A stretch of DNA of 64,000 nt, from contig JAAEAF010000088.1 of NCBI GenBank assembly GCA_011037195.1, positions 372,001 to 436,000 on the forward strand, read 5' to 3'. The stretch comes from Triatoma infestans (Eukaryota > Arthropoda > Insecta > Hemiptera > Reduviidae). This document shows positions 30,401 through 42,900 of this stretch, in pieces (position 1 is the first letter of the stretch; the number at the start of each line of letters is the position of its first letter). The notes beneath the pieces are model-generated. The model was not told where the DNA came from. It saw only the letters and a list, made by a program, of their open reading frames with translations, and made no database searches. A program made the position numbers and the translations under genes.

Positions 30401-33400
30401 GAAAATTTTGCAGTCCATAACTTTTTGTGACCTTTTTGCGAACTATCTGCGAGAGATTAAAAATAGAATAATAAGAAAGCACTCTCTATAAGGAAAAATG
30501 TTGCGAAACGGATCAGCACATTCATGGAGGATTTATAAGTTCACAGTCTCATTTAAAAAATCTCTTTGGTAAAGCGAATGGTGAGTTAAGGATAATCATG
30601 CCATGATTTATAGGGCCCTAAAAAAAAACATTCACTCAGTATGAGTCGATTTTGTAGTAAATGTGGCAAGAGAGATGAAACTCCACTTCATCTTCCAATT
30701 TAGAATTCTTAAGAGTGCTGCGAAAATTCAGACACCCAAACTGGGTTCTTTCATGTCCTATTTGCCCTGGCCTTTGTAAATAAATGATGTGAGATGAAAT
30801 CGACGAGAACTGGGCTCTAGGTCTGGCAAATTTTTAAAAGTAAGGAAGAAATTATTTCCATGGAAAATCCCAGGATCTGGATTATAGAATTAGGCGATTC
30901 AATATGCTGCTTTGTAAAACTTAGTGAAAAGTTAAATGAGTAAATATAGCTAATTATAACTCACATTGTTATGTATCAAACATATGCCCCAGATATTATC
31001 TTATCCTATATCTTTCTCAGAAATATGTGAGAGGTGTTTTTGTAAAATTTTAAACTCTTTTCATTAATTTAGAATTTCAGAATTTATGAATAATTGTGTT
31101 TACATATTACAGTACGGGATTTAAGAATTAGAAAGTCCATTATTTATTGCAGTTTTTTTCAGCTAGTCTTATATTTATGGTTCTTTTAGTTGGCGTTATG
31201 AACGCTCAAAGCCTCTTATAAGTTTCATTAATTTATTAATTAATATTAATTCAATACTGCTAAAATAACGTGATTGTTAATCTACGAAGAACCAAATAAT
31301 ATTTGATTAATATTTCTAAATTATAAAATTAAATTTCAGGCAATAATGAGAGGTTTCTTGGCTGAGTTTATCCAACAAGTTAGGGTGTATGGAGACCCTA
31401 TGGTAATTGCAGCAATAGAAGTCTATGGAAGTATTACTAGAGATTTATTACCTACTCCAATGAAATCTCATTATGTTTTTAATTTGCGAGATTTAAGCAA
31501 GTGTATACAAGGAATCTTGCAAGCGAATTCAGCTACAACTACAGATTCAAAGAAAATGTTGAGGTATAATTTATTTATTTGTGAAACGATTTTCAGAAAA
31601 ATCTGTTGCAGAGGTGTGTACGCCGTGCACTGGCTCTAATCTATTTTCTGCCCTTTATAAAATATATTAACTAATGAGTCTAAGATTTTGAATCTAAGAC
31701 TACAAAATTAATCTAATTAGCATCATAATTAATTAATCCTATAATTAATTAATCCATATAATTATCATTATAATTAATTTGTAGGTTATTCTACCATGAA
31801 TGCTTGAGAGTTTTCCATGATCGCTTAGTGGACGTAGATGATAAAAGCTACTTTTTACGAAAACTTAGTGAGATTTGTCATAAACATTTAGGCTCCCATA
31901 TTGTTGATCTTCCTGAAACAGGACCAATTAACAATCCACCTGTGCTTCTTTTTGGTGATTTTATGTCAAATGCACCAAAAGAAGATAGAATTTATGAAGA
32001 AATCACTGATTTGACGAAATTAAGAAATGTTCTTCAGGTTTGTTTTTTAATTTTGTATCAATGCAAAAATAATAATATAATTCAATATATAATAGTTTTA
32101 AATCATACTTTTAAATCACATTAATCTCTTATTCTCTTTTAATTTATCATTTTCTTACTCATGATTTTTGAAGTTATTACTTAAAGTTTTAAATCATACT
32201 TTTAAATCACATTAATCTCTTATTCTCTTTTAATTTATCATTTTCTTACTCATGATTTTTGAAGTTATTACTTAAAGTATGGTTTGATACTGACACTAAA
32301 ATTAAGTTCACAACAGCGTAATAATAATAAAATAAAATGATTCAAATAATTCGAAAATTAAGGAAAGTCGTCGAGTACATGAGCGTTCAAAATACCATGC
32401 TCAAGTCAACCTTATTTCATATAGCTTCTTTGCTTTGACTGTACACCGCTTCTAGCACACTTATTTTGATGTTTAAATATTTTGATCGACCTAGATGTTA
32501 ACTTGCCACACAAAAATATTATGGAAATTTTTAGGTTTCTGGGTTCGGCAAAAATACTTTATAGCTGCACGAATAATTCCCAGCTATATTATTCCAAGCT
32601 GGGTAATTAAAAAAAAAAATATTAATAATAATATAATTTTAATTCCATTGTCTGTTAATCAATGAATCGACATATGATGTAGATTGGCCTCCTCGAACAA
32701 CTAAGTAAAAAGTTATAGAGCCAGCAACTGCAGTGATAATAACGACATACATTTGGGATGGGATTAGCTCAATGGTAGCACGCTTGGCTCATACTCGGAG
32801 GCGTCAGGCAAGAGATCTCTTCTTAGGAGTCTCAACAGTTCAATGCCGATGTTGGGGTATTGTCTGTCTGGCCGGAGGACTACAATGCACTGATAAACTT
32901 CCAGTGGAGGGACACAAGTGCACAATAGACCTTTCGCAATGCGTTATAATCCCCACAAAAAATTTATAAAAGGCGTCCAATGTGTATGACTAAAGTTGAT
33001 TTAGCAGCAAAAGGCGAAAATCTAACATTGGCCACTTATCCTACGTTGCTGAAATAGAACGGTACATGTTCTTTTAGTAACACTAATACTGTGTGGCAAA
33101 ACAAACTAGAACAAGTTCTTAATTGATTTTCTCTTCTTTTTTTAATCTAGTTTCTTTTCTGTACATTAAATCAAGTTAAGTTGCCTAATGATTCACTTAA
33201 AAGGAATTCTTGCCATATCAGCTAGTAAAAATTTTGGTTTGAGTCAATTTAATATATGTATTAAAATTTCTAGTCTCTAATTCTGTTTATAAGCCCCCAC
33301 ATAACTAGGACTTTCCCCTTATGTATGAAGACAGGTTTCGGTTACAATGGAAGCTTAAAGGGTTTACTCAGCTTCATAGAAAAAAAGACATAGTAACGGA

Positions 33401-33865
33401 TCTTGTTAAGAAAGCCTGATCTTTATGGCAACCGTTCTCTCTTCCTCCACTAAAATTGGCTATTTGGTGGGCCTTCGCCCCTTTTTTTGGTCGTTGTGCT
33501 AAAGATTTACTTTTATATAAAGAATGTTTTTGAACAAGAAGTTACAGCAAATTCATTCAGAATCTGCCTACAGCCTACTTGTCCGCGTCGTACTCGCAGG
33601 ATTTTTAGTTTCGGTGACTCACAGTTCAAGCTCAACTGGTGTACATACAAACTGAGTTCAGTTGCTCGCGTGGCTCGTTCTTGACCCAGTCGTGTGGTTT
33701 ACCAGTTAACTTGCCTATATTTTTGGTCAAGTTAATAGCTTTTTAACTTACAAGTGATGAATTTTTAGTATAAATGTCAATCGTAGTATCTTACATGTAC
33801 CAAATAAACTCATGTCGAATGAGTTTAATAATAATAATGTAATGTGTAATAGTAATAATTATTGC

Positions 33866-33926
<61 letters not shown>

Positions 33927-36900
33927 AGTACTTTATTTTAAGAATAATAGAAACGAAAGATAAAGGTTTACAATAATTAAGTGTACAACAAAATAAGTAC
34001 ATGAACAAAAAGGAACTTAAGTACAAGAGCATGGCAAAAAGCCAGAGTTTACAGTCTAAAAAGAAAAACAAGAAAACTCCAAATTGTTAGAATATTATTG
34101 GTTGTTAATAATAATAATAACAAGATCTAAGATTTTTAGCCAACTGGAAGATGAATTTATACGCCGAATTAACTCGGTGCTAAAGACCAGTCTGGCCGCC
34201 AGTGCTTCGCAAAGGCTATAAACTCTTGGGCAATACCCTCCCTAACTTATAGCTTTGGAGTCTTCAAATGGTTATAAACCAAACTTGAGGAGCTTGGTCG
34301 TTTTGTTAGGCCCAAGATGAGGCTCGCCGCATGCATCACCCGAATGCGTCCATTGTTAGGCCTTACTTGCCAAGAAAAAGGAAAGGGAGAGGCCTCATAA
34401 ATATAACGAGTTTGTGTAGAAGGCAGGATGCTTCATTGAAAACTTATTTTCTTAACCACGAGTTGCCTCTTTTCTAAAATATATGCCGGTTAGATACGAG
34501 GTATACTGCCTTGAATCTAGGGAATCCATCTAAGAATATGCCCCCAGGAGAAGATGAGCTGTACAACGAATGAGCCAGGAAAGAATTACATGAAGATTTT
34601 ACGCGCAGCTTACTTCGGCTAATATCGACATCGACTACTCAACAAAATGGCTATAGAATAGTAAACCATTCCTGGAAACCGAAGGATTCGTTCAGGCGAT
34701 TCAGGATCAGGTCATACCTACAAGGGCATATCTCAGGTTCATTCTAGGCCAAGATGTTCGGGAGACGTGCAGTCTGTGCAATCAGACTACGGAGAGCATA
34801 CAGTACCTTACTGCAGGCTGCTCAGTACTAGCCCCGAAGGATTATCTGAAGACACGATAATGTTGCCGAAATTGTTCATTCAGCGTTCAGGACTCTGTAC
34901 GGCCTTTGGGACCGCACTCCTTATTATAGATATAAGCCCCATGAATTTCTTCACTTGAAACGAATAATTTATTGGGATACCCAAATAATCACAGACAGAT
35001 CAGTTCTCAATAACAGCTGACATTCTTGTGCCAGATCTGGAAACCTGACTATTTGTATACCTGTCTATAATAATTGATGTAGCGATCCCTTTGGACGAAA
35101 ATTTGCAAAAAGCGCGCGGAGAGAAAATCAGAAAGTACCAAGAGTTGGGCACTGAGTTAAAACAGATATATAGGCTGGAGAGAGTGGAGGTCTACCCAAA
35201 TTGTCATCTCTGTGAATGGCTTACTGCCTAAAGCCACTATAGATGACATAAAGGCTCTCGAACCCCCTGTTGAGACTCTGCCGTAGGCGCAGTCGGTCCT
35301 CCTTGACTATTCAAGGATAATTCGTAAAAGTCTAGCATCAGACTAGAATTTATTTATTTATAATATATTCATTTTATTTGTTTGTTTATATCCCCCCACC
35401 TTTTTTTTCTCTAAATATTTATATAATATATTATATAAATGAATGGAAGGTTGCAAAATGCTGCCCCATCCATTGTTGTTCAATTTCCGAATTTCCGCAA
35501 GTGCTTGATGGAGCAACAAATAATAATATAATAAAAGAAATCAATGTATTAAAGTAAAATTATTTACGTAAGTCAATGAATGATTTTTTCCTAGCTCAAA
35601 CCAGTTTTTCTTATTTTTTATTTTTACCGCAAAAATATTTATTTGTGGTCTTGGTGAAAGAAAGCGCCACTTACACTCCATTAAGCGCAATATATTGTTT
35701 TTGTTTAGGATACAATGATGGACTTCAATCTAATAAGAGGGAAAGATATGAAATTAATTTTCTTCATGGATGCCATTGAACATATATGTCGTATAGCACG
35801 CATATTACGCGCTGAAAGAGGTAACGCTTTATTAGTTGGCGTAGGCGGAATGGGCAAACAGTCTGTAACTAGGCTTGGATCTCATATCAACGTATGCAAG
35901 TAATTGATTTGTGTTTACTTAAATTTTTTTTACAGTTTTGTTAAAATTTGTGTTACTTACAATTTTTGTTTTTCTTCAAAGTAAGTGACATATATGACAA
36001 ATCAGTTAAAATTGATTTCATATTTAATTGTTGAGTGTAATAAATGAATATTATTGCTTGATATTAATCAAGGATATTAAACTCTAACGAGTTTAACTTT
36101 CCTCTAAAGTTAATTAATGTCTAGAGATTAAAACATTTTATATTTAGTTTTTTAGTAGAGTATACTGAAGTATACTTCAGTTTTTAAATAGATCTTCCAG
36201 GCTTACTGCATTCAATTGACACGAAAACGATATTACTTAACAGTTACATAAAGTTCTATAACTTACTTTAGGAAACATAACTAACTTTACCTCTTCCCGG
36301 GTCTGAGACAGGCAAAGATCTGCTTGGGGAGATTAGAACTAACAGAGATCGGAGGCATGCATTGGTCTTAGTAAGAAGAAGCTCCGTATTCTCACATGAG
36401 GTTTCCTCACATGGCACTGTAGTCTCAGAGAACACCTGGCGAAACTGGGCTTGGAGAGTGATAGCCTATGCAGATTTTGCGGGGGGATGGAGGAACTTCC
36501 GATACATCTCCTTACGAAATGCGAGGCTACCACTCAGAGAAGATTTAGAAGCCTGGGTAATTACTAGGAAGATGAGGAAAATGTATCCTCTCTAGAGCCC
36601 TCCAGAATATTGGGGATCCTAAGGAGTCTTAATCTGGTGGTGGTGCTATAGGCGAGCATCTGGGAGGGGGCATGGTTGACTAGCCAGCGGCACACAAGAG
36701 GCATAGCACAATAGACCGTGGAGATCGCAGTGCAATGAGTCCTTTTAAACAAATAAAAAAAAAGTTCAACTCATACATGTTTTTAGATTCAATTTCAATT
36801 CTTTACCTCAGAAAAAAAACAATATTAAGCTTAAATGTGATAAGAAACAGTATTCAAGGTTTTTCTAATTTTCATTTAGTTGCATTGGAAAGTTTATGCA

Positions 36901-39900
36901 TTGATTCAAAATTATATATATCGAAGCAGAATAAACATTATTTTGACTTAGGAAACTATATTCAGGTGTTCACCAAATTCCCTTTTAATTTTTACTTTCT
37001 CTTACTCCTAGTGTTTGAAGAAAATTGAAGAAATTTGAAGAAAATACTCATAAATACCTATTGCTTTTATTTGAAACTTTTCCTGGGAAAATTAATTTTT
37101 TGTGGGGTCCTGGGGGAAAACAGTTGCATTATGTGTTGTGGTGGTTGGTTCCGCAGAGCTGGAAAGCATCAGAGACATTTTCCGTGGTAGCCTGCTTCAT
37201 TTTGTGTCATCGACCGGTTTCGGGCGTTCGCCCATCTTCAGGATGCGTTTTTCAGACAATGTGCCAACACAGACTCGTACAGAGACTTAGTTTCACACTA
37301 ACTCTGTACGAGACACAAAATGAAGCAGGCTACCACGGAAAATGTCTCAGTTGCATTATGCTTTCCTCTAAACTCTAAAAGATCATCTCTGTGCAATGTA
37401 TGATTTTGCAACCTACCTAATATTAATATACATTATAAGCATTGTTAGAATTATAAATTTGAAGAAAATAGGTTAATCAGAAGCCTGACTTTATAGATAG
37501 GTTTCTGTGTTTTTTTGGAATTTTCTCCAAAACGGCTATGATTTTCTTTAAACTTGGAATGTTTATTTACATTTTTTTTTTTTACATTGATTACATTGAT
37601 TGATTTTTCCCTCTCCTGATATTCACAGTAATACATGGTATCACATGCAAATTTGGTGGATGTAGGAAAGATTGACATGGCCCGGGGGGGGGGGGGATTC
37701 CTCCCAATGGAGGTACTCCCTTGAAATTTTAATTTATTTTCAGAGAAGTGGAGGCTTAATTATTGAGGAGGTACCGAGGCCAGCGGCGTTTTAATCTTCT
37801 TGGAGGATTATCAGGGAGTGAGATAGGTTAGGATGGATAGATGTGGAATCATGAACATTTTTATAACGGGATGTTATTAGCTGGTGGACAAAAGGAATTT
37901 TAAGATCAATATGTATGGTTAGATTTGAGATATATTAAAGAGCACAGGTGATTTTCCGAAGGATTTGAACTAGAAGGATTGGAAACGGCAGAAATTGGAA
38001 TGCTTGGTTGAACCCCAAACCTCACATCCGTAAGTCCATAGGGGTTTTATGACTGTGTTATACAAAAGTCTTTTGTTTTCAAATATGAGTTTAGAACGTC
38101 GGTCAAGCAGTCTAAACAGAAATGTTCCTGTCTCTTCAGTCTAGTGTGAGGGTGCAAGTTAGTCGTTTTTCCAAGAATAAACCGAGTCAGCGAACTTGGT
38201 CTACCATTGGATTATGGTCCCATATGGAAAATGATAGGTAAAAGGGTGGCGCGTCTGACGCCAAACTTTAAAGTTTCAAGCATTTGGAGGGGTCGACTTG
38301 ATTTTCCATTTTTTAAACTAGTTATCCAAGGAATTTATGTATGTGGGTTATATAGATAAAAATATCACTTATTCGAAAATATTTTCGGAAAAATTGATTT
38401 TAGGGGGTTTATCAGTTAGATAGAGGGTCTGTCAGTTAGGTTTAAATTTAAACTGATAAGCTTGAGTGTTTTAGACAGAGGGCGCTCCACATAAGTCCGC
38501 TCAGGTGTACAAGTATAACCCTCTACCTCCTTTTATCATGCCAGCCCATTTAAACATTTTAAACGTTCCAATTTTAAATTAAATTTGTTTAATTGAACTG
38601 TACTAATATTGGAGTACAAGAAAGTCTTTTTTTGAGGAACTTTTGAAACATTAATGAAACATAACTCTTAAAGGAGTATGCTCGTTTGTGTTCTTATATT
38701 CCATAAGGTGTAGGTAAAACATTGCCTACACTAATCTCAGTAAACACGAGATTAATGACATTATTAATTGATGCTTTACTCTTATTAATGTTTTATAACG
38801 CTTTTTTTCAAGCTGAAGTAACATTCTCTTCTACAACTGACTGTCATTAAACGTAAATTCGTAAAACATTACCGACTTTATTCTATATAGATTAAGAATC
38901 AAATTGCGCAACGATTTCTTTTATGCTCATGTCACTTCAACGCTTTTGATAGGTCTAGGTAAAGCCTCGTACTTGATCTGCAAACTGGTTGGTGAAAAAA
39001 TATACTCTAGCTAAAAGGCAGTCACACTTTATTCCACCTTAGGTTTACATTCAGAATGGAGTAGAGATACAGTAGAGTTAAATTGTACCCACAAGAAAAC
39101 TGCTAGACATACTCAATGCACTTTAACTTTGTAGTACATGTACTGTGCATTATGCTACACAATTACAGACTTGCTGACATAGGATTAGTTTATTTATTTT
39201 TTAATACAATTCTTTTCTGTTATATTCTAAATTTTATCTCTTGGCTTTACTGGTGAATACTACTTCAATTACGTATAACATTAAGAGAAATGTTCTGTTC
39301 TTGCAGCTGTTTTCAAATTGAACTGACCAAAAGTTACGATTATAATTCTTTTCATGACGATCTTCGGCTCGTCTTTTATAAAGCTGGATGTAAAAATGAA
39401 GACATGGTTTTCTTATTTACTGATACACAAATTGTACAAGAGGAATTTCTAGAAGATATAAATAATATATTAAACTCGGGTAAGATTAATCGTATCTGTG
39501 GAAAAAGAGTTTTAGTAGATGTTATTTATTACTATATATACTTTATTTTATAGGAGAAGTTCCTAATTTATTTGAAGGAGATGATCGTGAGAAAGTTCTT
39601 AATGAATCAAGGAACGCAGCTAAATCTAAAGGGAAAGATTTAAGTCGAGATGCAATATTTGAGTTTTTTATATCTAATGTACGAAGTAGATTGCATCTAT
39701 CGTTGTGTATGAGCCCCATTGGCGAGGCCTTCAGGTTTGTTAAATAGCAATTTCACCTTAATGACTTATTTGTTTTAATTTCTGTTTTTAATAAGCATCA
39801 GCAAGGTCGGATTAATCTGTTAGAAAAGTTGCAGATTCTAAGGTCCTTGATTTTCGGGACCCTTTACCAATGTAAGCTCCATCATAGAATTATTGAGGAT

Positions 39901-42900
39901 ATCATTAATAATGGAGCATCCATACTTACTATCCAAATACAGCGTTATTTGTTTTTTATCATAAGCTAGAGCATTTTTCTATAAATATTTTTGTGATCTT
40001 TGAAGTGATTATACTTTTTTATTTTGTTTTCTTTGTAAAAAGCTATTAAATAAATCACTATTAAATTCATAAATAATCGAATCAGTTTTAAAATTCTGAA
40101 AGTCTGAAGAGCTTTGTTGCAATCTCAAGCCTAAATTAATTTGTTATAGTTTTGTTTCAAATCAACTGAGTAAATATTTCAAATCTCTAAACTTCTCTCA
40201 TGACCAACCCATCAACCTAGCGGCTAGTTATATAATGCTCTCTCCACTTAACACATTAAAATCAAAACTAATGCCAAAAATGGAGGCAGTGTTAGCTAGC
40301 ACTCTTAGCTCTGTAACACCACCTTGTAAAGGCACTTTATATATAATTTAGGGCTGTTTAATAATGTACGCTAAAGGCCCCAGCTTTACCTTAATACGGC
40401 ACTATTAATTAAGTAAAAAAGTTCATCTAAATTCCGTATTCAAATTACCTAAATTGATTCTAAATATTTTAGGCGGCGGTGTCGCATGTTTCCCTCAATT
40501 GTTAATTGTTGCACAATTGATTGGTTTTTAAATTGGCCACAAGAAGCACTGATATCAGTAGCTCAATCTTCATTAGCAGAATTAGTTGACGCGAAACTCG
40601 TTAATAGAATGGCAGATGTCTGTTACACCATTCACAAGGTAACATTTTTTGTTTGTCTTTGGTCATTTAAGTAGATTTGATTTGTTTGCTTAGATTTTTA
40701 TGCAAGATATTTTCTGTTGCAAATACCTGCAACAACGTTGCTTTGTAATTAGCGATCTGCAGCATCTACAGCGTAAACCATGAACCATCATTGGCATTTA
40801 ATGATTTAGAAGAAATTTATTGTTTAATTTACGATTTATAAATCCAAAGATTCTACTTTAATGACCACAGATTTAATATATCATTTTAAATTTTTTAATT
40901 AAATGATTAATTAAATTTTTTAATTTTTTAATTAAAAATAACAGTTTTATGCAATTACTTTCTAGAATGTAGAAGATATGACAGTTCGTTTCTTTAATGA
41001 GATGCGAAGGCATTATTATGTTACTCCAAGCAGTTACTTAGATTTACTAAAATTATATGAAACACTATATAATAGAAATAAGTTAAATGTGTCTGCAAAT
41101 CTTGAAAAGATAAGCAATGGAGTTAAAGTAAGTATATTAAAGCTGCTTCTATTTATTTTAGAAAGTATATTTCTCGGGTTTCTGCCAGCCATCATAGTGC
41201 TTGGCGTTAAACACTTACATGACTTTTTCTTTCTGTGCAATTTCTAATTGACAGTTTTTTTTTTAATCTTTTAATTTATTTCTTTTTTTACTAATGCCGA
41301 GTCACTTGGTGTTCAGTCATTCGACTCCGAGCAGTCCAATTATTTGAATAAAGTAATAAGTAGTACTGGCCTGCATGTCAGGCAGCTGTCGCACATCTTG
41401 TAGGGCTTCACAATCAAACAAACGGCAACCTGTCATAGGGACTCACTCCACTTCTGCATAGGCAACAATCCGGTCGATACCAACCACACCAATACGGTGC
41501 AAATGGGCCCGAAGATAGTCGTGCCCTGTTGCCAGTATAAAGCACGCGACCCTTCGCTTCTGGGTAGATTGTGGGGTAACCGACCTTCTGGTGTGCTTAG
41601 GATACTCCACTGTTTTTCTCTAGCCTGTTTCTGGAGTCCTGTAACTACGTCCTGCCCAAGCCTTTCTTTCAGGATCCTCTTCATCACATTGAACTCTATT
41701 GGAGTCGTTAGTTGTTCCTTCTGCGATCCCAATTTGGCAAGCTCTCTGATTTTTTAAACATGGAATTTCTAAAATTATTCAGTTTCCAAAGAAAGACGTG
41801 AATATTCTTGGTTTTTGTGGATGTGTATTGCAGAGTTTTACCTTTCTGTATTATATTATACTATAACTACATTACGGAGCGCTCTCTGTAAGGTAATAAC
41901 CGGAAGTTAAAAGTTAAGCCTAGGTACGGAGTGTCTAGAGCATCCGAAAATAAACTTTTCAAGAAAAATGTTTCCAATAACAGTTTCAGGCATTTATTTA
42001 TATAGATATTACCAGATTTTAAAAAAATCACCAAAGCCATTACCAAAATCGCGATAACCTTGAAAACCACTCGATTTTTAAAGAACCACTTCCGGTTGAT
42101 TGATAATGAACAAACCATATGTTATATGGCTGATAAGGAATATCAAGGTTGAACTTGCTGCATTTTTTCATATTTGAAATTGCGATCGGGTAAGATTTTG
42201 ACTTTTTATAGGAAATACACGTTTTGAGTTCCCTGAGTCTGAAAAAAGGTTTTTAGGCAATGTTTGTGTGTGTCTGTTCTGAAATGTTGGTCTCACAAAC
42301 GAGAGATCTAACCAAGTTCAAATTTATTACAGTTTGAGTACCACTGAAGATATTGAGGATTATTTTTTCGCGATGTTCTACTAAAAGACATATCGGCAGC
42401 TTTAAATTTGTAATATTATTATGCACATTAGATATGTTGCTTTTATTTGAAACATTTTTATGGACAAAATTTATTTGAAAGTGTTTCGGAGGAAGAAGTC
42501 CCACTAAAGTGCTATTTCATTTACCGTTCCGCCTCCTACATTGTATTAAGTTCAACAAAACCTCTGCAGAATTGTGGAATTTCAGTGTGAGAAAGTCATA
42601 TGAATGTTTCATGCTCCCCCTTTTTTTGTTTTGTTTTTAAATAAAGGATTCTGCAGAAACTTGGTTGAAAGGGTGTAGAAGCGAAACTTTACGCTTTCTC
42701 TTACCGGCTTTAAATTTGCGCTCTTTTTTAAAAATGGGTGTTCTGTCATCCAAAACAAGCGTAAAATTTCATTCTCATTTCTAGCAAATATAACTTTAAT
42801 CTTTTACTTTCTTCCTTCTTTTTAACAATAATCAGTTGTCCAGATTTATTTACCAACAGCATGTCGTTAAGGAATCCCTTCCATAATAGACAACAGCGAG

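Larger units (their letters stand above)
36990..38640 (+). repeat. Family X repeat carrying two later insertions
   Basis: The start (tttactttctcttactcctag), middle and final blocks of family X surround a hammerhead-type element (37134-37347) and a LINE fragment (about 37690-38260). Order of events: X first, then the two insertions. A run of 12 G lies at 37683-37694. Confidence 0.75.

Noticed and set aside
35709..35891. Exon 25 ending at the earlier donor (aac|gtatgc)
   Set aside because: It would shift frame into exon 26 and drop three residues from the conserved spacing before CFQIEL.
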